From NCBI GenBank assembly GCA_016297945.1, contig JAEDFR010000095.1:1-8899 (forward strand): a stretch of 8,899 bases of DNA, written 5' to 3'. The notes below the pieces were generated by a model. That model searched no databases. It was not told the origin of the DNA and saw nothing but the letters and a program-made list of their open reading frames with translations. This document shows positions 5,491 through 8,899 of this stretch, one piece after another (the stretch's first letter is position 1; each line of letters opens with the position of its first letter). This DNA is from Lachnospiraceae bacterium. GTDB taxonomy: Bacteria > Bacillota > Clostridia > Lachnospirales > Lachnospiraceae. The translations under genes and the position numbers were made by a program.

Positions 5491-6984
5491 ATGATAAAGA
5501 AAGTTAATAGATTTATTGATAAGATTGGAATTTATTTATTGGCATTAGGAGTCAGTGTCTTAAATATTTCTATTGCATTTGATAATGTTGTATGGGGCGA
5601 TGAAGCATACTCTCAAATGGCAATTATTAACTGTGATTTTTATGGAATTTTTCAAAGAGTTTACTACTGGGATTCGCACCCGCCGCTATATTATTATTAT
5701 CTGAGAATATTTGCAGATCTATTTGGATATAAGACGAGCGTATACCATATTGCATCTCTTATTCCGTTTGTGGTAGGTATTTTACTGGCATGCACTTTGA
5801 TCAAGAAGCATTTGGGGTCCATTCCTGCATCTTTTTTTATCCTTGTTAGCGGATTATCTGCCAGCTGCTGTGAGTATAATCTAGAAATCAGAATGTATTC
5901 TCTGGTATTTCTGTTTGTATTTCTTTGCACTTTTTGTGCATTTCGGATAATGAAAGACGGAACCAAAATTTCGCACTTTGTGTTTATGACGTTATTTGGA
6001 ATCTTGGCTGCTTATACACATTATTATGGGCTTGCTGTGTGTGGCCTTATTATCTTTTTTGCAGGCCTCTTTAATTTTGTTTCAACTAAGAATAAAAAAG
6101 CATTTTTAGGTTGGTTCTTATCGACGATGATTTATGTGGTCGTATATATTCCGTGGCTGTTTGTTTTGTATTTTCAGACACAAGCGGAACTTGGGAATTC
6201 ATGGATGGTAGAACCTGATTCATTAGATAGAATTCTTGACTTTATAACCGGAGGAGTTAGATTACGTCCAATTATTCTTTCATTTATTATCATTATGTCA
6301 GTTATCATTCTGGTCAAGGAATCCGGGTTGCTCACGGTTAGAAAGGGCGATGAGAAGGTTTCTGTTTACCTGGCTTTACATAAACCTGGAATGAAAAACT
6401 GGTCAACCGAACTTAAGGGAATTCTATTGTTCTTTACTGTAATACTTGTGCTTTTAGGCTTTGGATATGGTGTGAGCTATTCTTTCCATCCTATTCTTAC
6501 ATGCAGATATACTTATGTTCTTATACCTCTTGTGCTTTTCATTTTTATGTTATGCATGAAAAGACTGATAGAGTATAAAATAAGTGCCGGTCTCAAGTAT
6601 ACAATGATCTGGATTATGCTCATGTTGACTTTCATAATCGGACTTTTTGATTTTAAATATTTCAGGTCGGTAACAAAGACGCAGGATTTCCAGACAAAGC
6701 GAGTTCTTGATATCGTAGGGTCACCGAATGAGGATGCCATTTTGGTTTCAAATGGGGTGAAGCATCTGGCATGGTCGGTACTTCAATATTATTATCCAAA
6801 TGAAGTTACTACAGAAAATCCGAATAATTTGGAAAGACAACCAAGTGAGATATGGGCATTTATAGGGTATGAGTTTGATGATGAAGTGCTGGATGATATG
6901 GAAGAAATGGGCTATCAAATGAAATCACATATGGATATGTGGTTAGGTAAGTATGGAATCAACCTGTATCATTTTTATAAGTAA
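5491..6984 (+). CDS. GT-C family integral membrane glycosyltransferase (PMT/ArnT-like, GT39/GT83 type)
   Basis: The product has 497 residues; ATG 5491 is preceded by TAAGGA (5475-5480). Roughly ten hydrophobic segments fill residues 12 to about 390, and a soluble tail of about 100 residues follows. The GT-C signature is complete: the acidic WGDEAY motif (35-40, Asp37-Glu38) in the first outer loop, DSHPPLYYYY (61-70) in the next, then EIRMYS (132-137) and THYYG (176-180). In this family the first-loop Asp binds metal and the polyprenyl-phosphate sugar donor, and the sugar is moved to a lipid or protein acceptor on the outer face. The acceptor cannot be inferred here. It probably forms an operon with the sugar isomerase-like gene that follows 47 bases downstream; the pair may serve cell-envelope glycan work, which is inference. 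Confidence 0.85.
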   Translation: MIKKVNRFIDKIGIYLLALGVSVLNISIAFDNVVWGDEAYSQMAIINCDFYGIFQRVYYWDSHPPLYYYYLRIFADLFGYKTSVYHIASLIPFVVGILLACTLIKKHLGSIPASFFILVSGLSASCCEYNLEIRMYSLVFLFVFLCTFCAFRIMKDGTKISHFVFMTLFGILAAYTHYYGLAVCGLIIFFAGLFNFVSTKNKKAFLGWFLSTMIYVVVYIPWLFVLYFQTQAELGNSWMVEPDSLDRILDFITGGVRLRPIILSFIIIMSVIILVKESGLLTVRKGDEKVSVYLALHKPGMKNWSTELKGILLFFTVILVLLGFGYGVSYSFHPILTCRYTYVLIPLVLFIFMLCMKRLIEYKISAGLKYTMIWIMLMLTFIIGLFDFKYFRSVTKTQDFQTKRVLDIVGSPNEDAILVSNGVKHLAWSVLQYYYPNEVTTENPNNLERQPSEIWAFIGYEFDDEVLDDMEEMGYQMKSHMDMWLGKYGINLYHFYK

Positions 6985-7031
6985 AAGCACTTATTTTTAT
7001 TCTTGAAGGAATAGTGAAAGAGGAATTTGGT

Positions 7032-7844
7032 ATGCAGATTTTCGTTTCTACAGGAGCCTTAATTGGTCGTCCGAATGGGAGAGATTATAGGCTGTTAAAG
7101 GATCTTACCAATAGGATTCATTGTGACGGTTTTGAATTTATGATGTATAGTGATTGGTATGAGAAGGTTGATGATATAGTTGAGTTTTTTTGTATGAATC
7201 ATATTGTTACGCCAACATATCACTGTCAGAAAAGCATCGGTGAAAGCATTAGTAAAGGGGGCAGGCAGGAATATGATGATGCCTTCAAAAGATTTAAGAT
7301 AAATGCCAAAATGGCACATGATATGGGTGCAGAGAAGATGATAATTCATCTATGGGATGGTATTACATCTGATCAGCATTTTGAAAATAACATAGAGTGT
7401 TATAAAAAAGTACGTGAAATTGCAGATGATAATGAAATGGATCTGCTGGTAGAAAATGTGGTATGCAATGTAAAAACGCCAATGGAACATTGGTGCGAGC
7501 TTGCTATGGAATATCCGGATATCCATTTTATATTTGATACAAAGATGGCGGCTTTTCATGGACAATTGGAGCTATTATATTCTTCTGAATATGATTGGCT
7601 GTGGACAGAAAATCATCTGAAGCACTTTCATGTTAATGATTATGGTGGCGGTATCATGGACTGGGCAAATTTAAGGACACTTCCCATCGGAAGCGGCCAT
7701 ATTGATTTTGAAAAATTCTTTTCATTTATTAAGTCTAAAGGTTATGATGATACGCTGACTTTAGAATCAACAGCATTTAATCATAAAGGTGAAGTTGACA
7801 TAGAAATGCTTAATAAGCAAATTGAATACATCAGAAAGTATTGA
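7032..7844 (+). CDS. TIM-barrel sugar phosphate isomerase/epimerase (AP_endonuc_2 superfamily)
   Basis: The product has 270 residues. I chose ATG 7032 because AAAGAGGA (7017-7024) sits 7 bases before it; GTG 7014 has GAAGGAA only 2-3 bases away. The fold shows the xylose-isomerase-like barrel: strands ending in conserved metal or catalytic residues at His64, His106, Glu141 (LLVENV), Asp169 (FIFDTK), His176, HFHVND (198-203), the loop PIGSGHIDF (218-226) and Glu245 (LTLES). These are the positions used by the Zn/Mn-dependent isomerases, epimerases and AP endonuclease IV relatives. The length fits the 260-290 residue sugar members rather than endonuclease IV. Substrate unknown. The gene end overlaps the next promoter: its TGA is inside the -35 hexamer TTGACT of the MerR promoter. 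Confidence 0.8.
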   Translation: MQIFVSTGALIGRPNGRDYRLLKDLTNRIHCDGFEFMMYSDWYEKVDDIVEFFCMNHIVTPTYHCQKSIGESISKGGRQEYDDAFKRFKINAKMAHDMGAEKMIIHLWDGITSDQHFENNIECYKKVREIADDNEMDLLVENVVCNVKTPMEHWCELAMEYPDIHFIFDTKMAAFHGQLELLYSSEYDWLWTENHLKHFHVNDYGGGIMDWANLRTLPIGSGHIDFEKFFSFIKSKGYDDTLTLESTAFNHKGEVDIEMLNKQIEYIRKY

Positions 7845-7871
7845 CTCTTCCCCTGGGGAATCCTTTAAGGT
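7841..7871 (+). promoter_or_regulatory. MerR-type promoter/operator with 19-bp spacer
   Basis: TTGACT (7841-7846), a 19-bp spacer (7847-7865) and TAAGGT (7866-7871), the same two hexamers and spacing as the mer operon promoter. A perfect 13-bp dyad, TTCCCC-T-GGGGAA (7848-7860), sits in the spacer with its centre at spacer position 8, close to the mer operator's centre. MerR proteins bind such dyads and untwist the overlong spacer to activate. The MerR gene at 7927 lies 56 bases downstream, so autoregulation is likely. The 82-base gap 7845-7926 holds nothing else but the AAAGGAAA site before ATG 7927. Confidence 0.8.
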
Positions 7872-7926
7872 GAGCTTATGAACGTTCAAGAAACTATTAT
7901 TTTGCTCACAGAAAGGAAATGGAATT

Positions 7927-8496
7927 ATGAATAAAAAGATGACATCAGGAGAGATTGCAAAGAAGGCCGGAATTTCACAAAAAGCTGTCAGACTGTATGA
8001 TAAGAAAGGTCTCCTTAAGCCCTCTGACTATTCAGAAGGAAATTACAGACTTTATGATGATGAAGCGTTGCTGATCCTTGAAAAAATAATCGCACTAAAA
8101 CAGGTTGGATTTTCTTTAGAAGAAATCAGAGATAATCTCAAAAACAGTGACAATAGCAGCATATTATCGACTCTTCAGGAACAGATTGATATTATGGAGG
8201 CTAAGCGATATGAACTTGAAAAGGCAGTTACCAGAATTAAGGCTGTAATGGCAAGGAGCAATGGAAATCCTGATTGGGATGATGTAGCGGAGATACTAAA
8301 AAAATGCAGCTTGATCAGAGAAAGGATGCAGGACATTTCTTTGCGCTGGATCATACCAAAGAAGAACCTGACTGGTATGTTAAGGTATATAATTCCTTGG
8401 ATATTAATGAAAACGAAAGAATTCTGGATCTTGGATGTGGATATTCCAAGGTTTGGAGAAACAACTGGACTCAAATTCCTAAGAATGTGCATATAG
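7927..8496 (+). CDS. MerR-family transcriptional regulator, reading frame leaves the conserved path at an A7 run
   Basis: ATG 7927 follows AAAGGAAA (7912-7919, spacing 7). Residues 6-44 hold the MerR DNA-binding domain (GEIAKKAGISQKAVRLYDKKGLL, then GNYRLYDDEAL), residues 56-70 the second helix pair (ALKQVGFSLEEIRDN), and about 78-110 a long coiled coil for dimerisation (LQEQIDIMEAKRYELEKAVTRIKAVM). Homology-like sequence continues through residue 126 (AEILKK); after that the frame is out of register, and the last 63 residues (CSLIRERM... to stop 8494-8496) look like the shadow of the methyltransferase in the -1 frame. It should bind the dyad at 7848-7860 and regulate itself and the methyltransferase. 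Whether the natural product ends at 8496 or continues as a fusion depends on the shift site at 8298-8304. Confidence 0.85.
   Translation: MNKKMTSGEIAKKAGISQKAVRLYDKKGLLKPSDYSEGNYRLYDDEALLILEKIIALKQVGFSLEEIRDNLKNSDNSSILSTLQEQIDIMEAKRYELEKAVTRIKAVMARSNGNPDWDDVAEILKKCSLIRERMQDISLRWIIPKKNLTGMLRYIIPWILMKTKEFWILDVDIPRFGETTGLKFLRMCI
8298..8304 (+). other. A_AAA_AAA slippery heptamer joining MerR to methyltransferase frame
   Basis: Seven A residues lie in the MerR frame as CT-A AAA AAA TGC. A -1 slip here yields ...ILKK followed by ATG (8304-8306) and the full methyltransferase frame. This is the register required of a canonical X_XXY_YYZ -1 shift site, and such a run can also slip in transcription or in DNA replication. 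A sequencing error in a homopolymer is the plain alternative. An obvious stimulatory hairpin after the run was not evident by eye, and the upstream GCGGAG (8287-8292) could act as a weak internal SD. Confidence 0.5.
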
Positions 8497-8899
8497 ATGC
8501 TTACGATCTTCGTGGAAGCTGGGCGGATGATTTCGAAAAATATATTGGTGAAAATGAAAAGGAGCTTTCACCAGGAACGAAGATAGATCTATTCTTTGAA
8601 GATATCGAAGAGGATGCTACATGGAGCCATATAAGTAAGGATAAGTATTCAATGATATTGGCTCATTATGTTATGGATTCCCTTAAGGATGCGGACAGAT
8701 TCATTGGGAATGTATCAAAGGTACTCGATCAGGGTGGTGTTTTCTCGATGAACGGATTTGGCAATATTCCGAAAGCACATTATGATTTCTGGTTGGATGT
8801 TTTTGAGGATATAGGGATTGATACAAAAGCTCTGAAGGATGAATTGCAAATAAGGCATAAGAAAAATGAAGCCTGTATGGCAATTCTCGAAAAATACTT
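8304..8899 (+). CDS. SAM-dependent methyltransferase domain (C-terminal part of MerR fusion, or coupled gene), 3' end cut by window
   Basis: This frame runs without stop from ATG 8304 to the right edge: 198 complete residues. It is a class I SAM methyltransferase: motif I ILDLGCGYSKV (40-50) binds SAM, then the acidic HIDAYDLR (63-70), FFEDIEE (97-103), MILAHYVMD (117-125) as the motif IV strand, and a post-motif LDQGGVFSMNG (141-151). Its beginning, HFFALDHTKEEPDWYVKVYNSL (11-32), matches what I recall of proteins in which an N-terminal MerR is fused to such a methyltransferase in one polypeptide, so the break at the A7 run is notable. Substrate unknown. If translated alone, initiation at ATG 8304 would rely on a weak site (GCGGAG, 8287-8292) or reinitiation. 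Confidence 0.8.
   Translation, partial: MQLDQRKDAGHFFALDHTKEEPDWYVKVYNSLDINENERILDLGCGYSKVWRNNWTQIPKNVHIDAYDLRGSWADDFEKYIGENEKELSPGTKIDLFFEDIEEDATWSHISKDKYSMILAHYVMDSLKDADRFIGNVSKVLDQGGVFSMNGFGNIPKAHYDFWLDVFEDIGIDTKALKDELQIRHKKNEACMAILEKY

Noticed and set aside
5294..5494. 66-residue open frame in the divergent intergenic region
   Set aside because: It overlaps the lipase start on the opposite strand, has low-complexity AT-rich composition, no good ribosome binding site, and covers the two gene starts.
8175..8492. 105-residue minus-strand frame opposite the MerR-methyltransferase junction
   Set aside because: It is antisense to clearly conserved coding sequence in two frames and shows no motif.
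1..8899. CRISPR arrays, tRNA genes, insertion sequences or attachment sites
   Set aside because: No repeated spacer pattern, cloverleaf-like sequence, transposase motif or matching end repeats were seen by eye.

Overview
The window reads as an accessory stretch of an AT-rich Firmicutes chromosome, most likely a gut Clostridia/Lachnospiraceae-type genome. I infer this from strong AGGAGG-type ribosome binding sites, AT-rich codon use, and the protein families present: a small Cro/C1 regulator of the YozG type, a MerR-TipAS protein, a MerR-methyltransferase and an AAA kinase-GNAT fusion. No database was consulted, so family names rest on motifs and remembered family architecture.

Layout. At 1-192 lies the C-terminal winged helix of a gene that starts outside the window. 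From 260 to 981 there is a small-membrane-protein/Cro-C1-regulator pair behind a clean sigma-A promoter wrapped in three copies of a 17-bp operator. From 1034 to 3799 a co-directional run of enzyme genes follows: a Nudix hydrolase fused to a pyrophosphatase-like domain, a short acetyltransferase-like remnant, a P-loop kinase fused to a GNAT acetyltransferase, and a MerR regulator with a TipAS ligand-binding domain that is broken by an internal deletion and frameshift. A membrane-anchored alpha/beta hydrolase (lipase-like) lies on the minus strand at 3814-5319. Divergent from it are a GT-C (PMT/ArnT-like) membrane glycosyltransferase (5491-6984) and a TIM-barrel sugar isomerase/epimerase (7032-7844). 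The last unit is a MerR regulator (7927) followed in the -1 frame by a SAM-dependent methyltransferase that runs off the right edge.

The window's most interesting parts are regulatory. The MerR gene at 7927 is preceded by a textbook MerR-dependent promoter (TTGACT, 19-bp spacer, TAAGGT, with a 13-bp dyad in the spacer). The junction between MerR and methyltransferase is a run of seven A placed exactly as a canonical A_AAA_AAA slippery heptamer, so the two could be made as separate MerR and fused MerR-methyltransferase products, or the gene could simply be frameshifted. The other MerR gene (3168) is also split, but its ligand-binding half keeps an internal ribosome binding site and start, which could yield a free TipAS-like protein. 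The enzymes at 1034-3799 (nucleotide hydrolase, small-molecule kinase, acetyltransferase, drug-binding domain) look like a detoxification or antibiotic-response neighbourhood; this is an inference from family types, not a demonstrated function.

No tRNA, rRNA, CRISPR array, insertion sequence or recognisable attachment site was seen. The longest stretches without a gene are 193-365, 5320-5490 and 1928-2092; none exceeds 300 bases.
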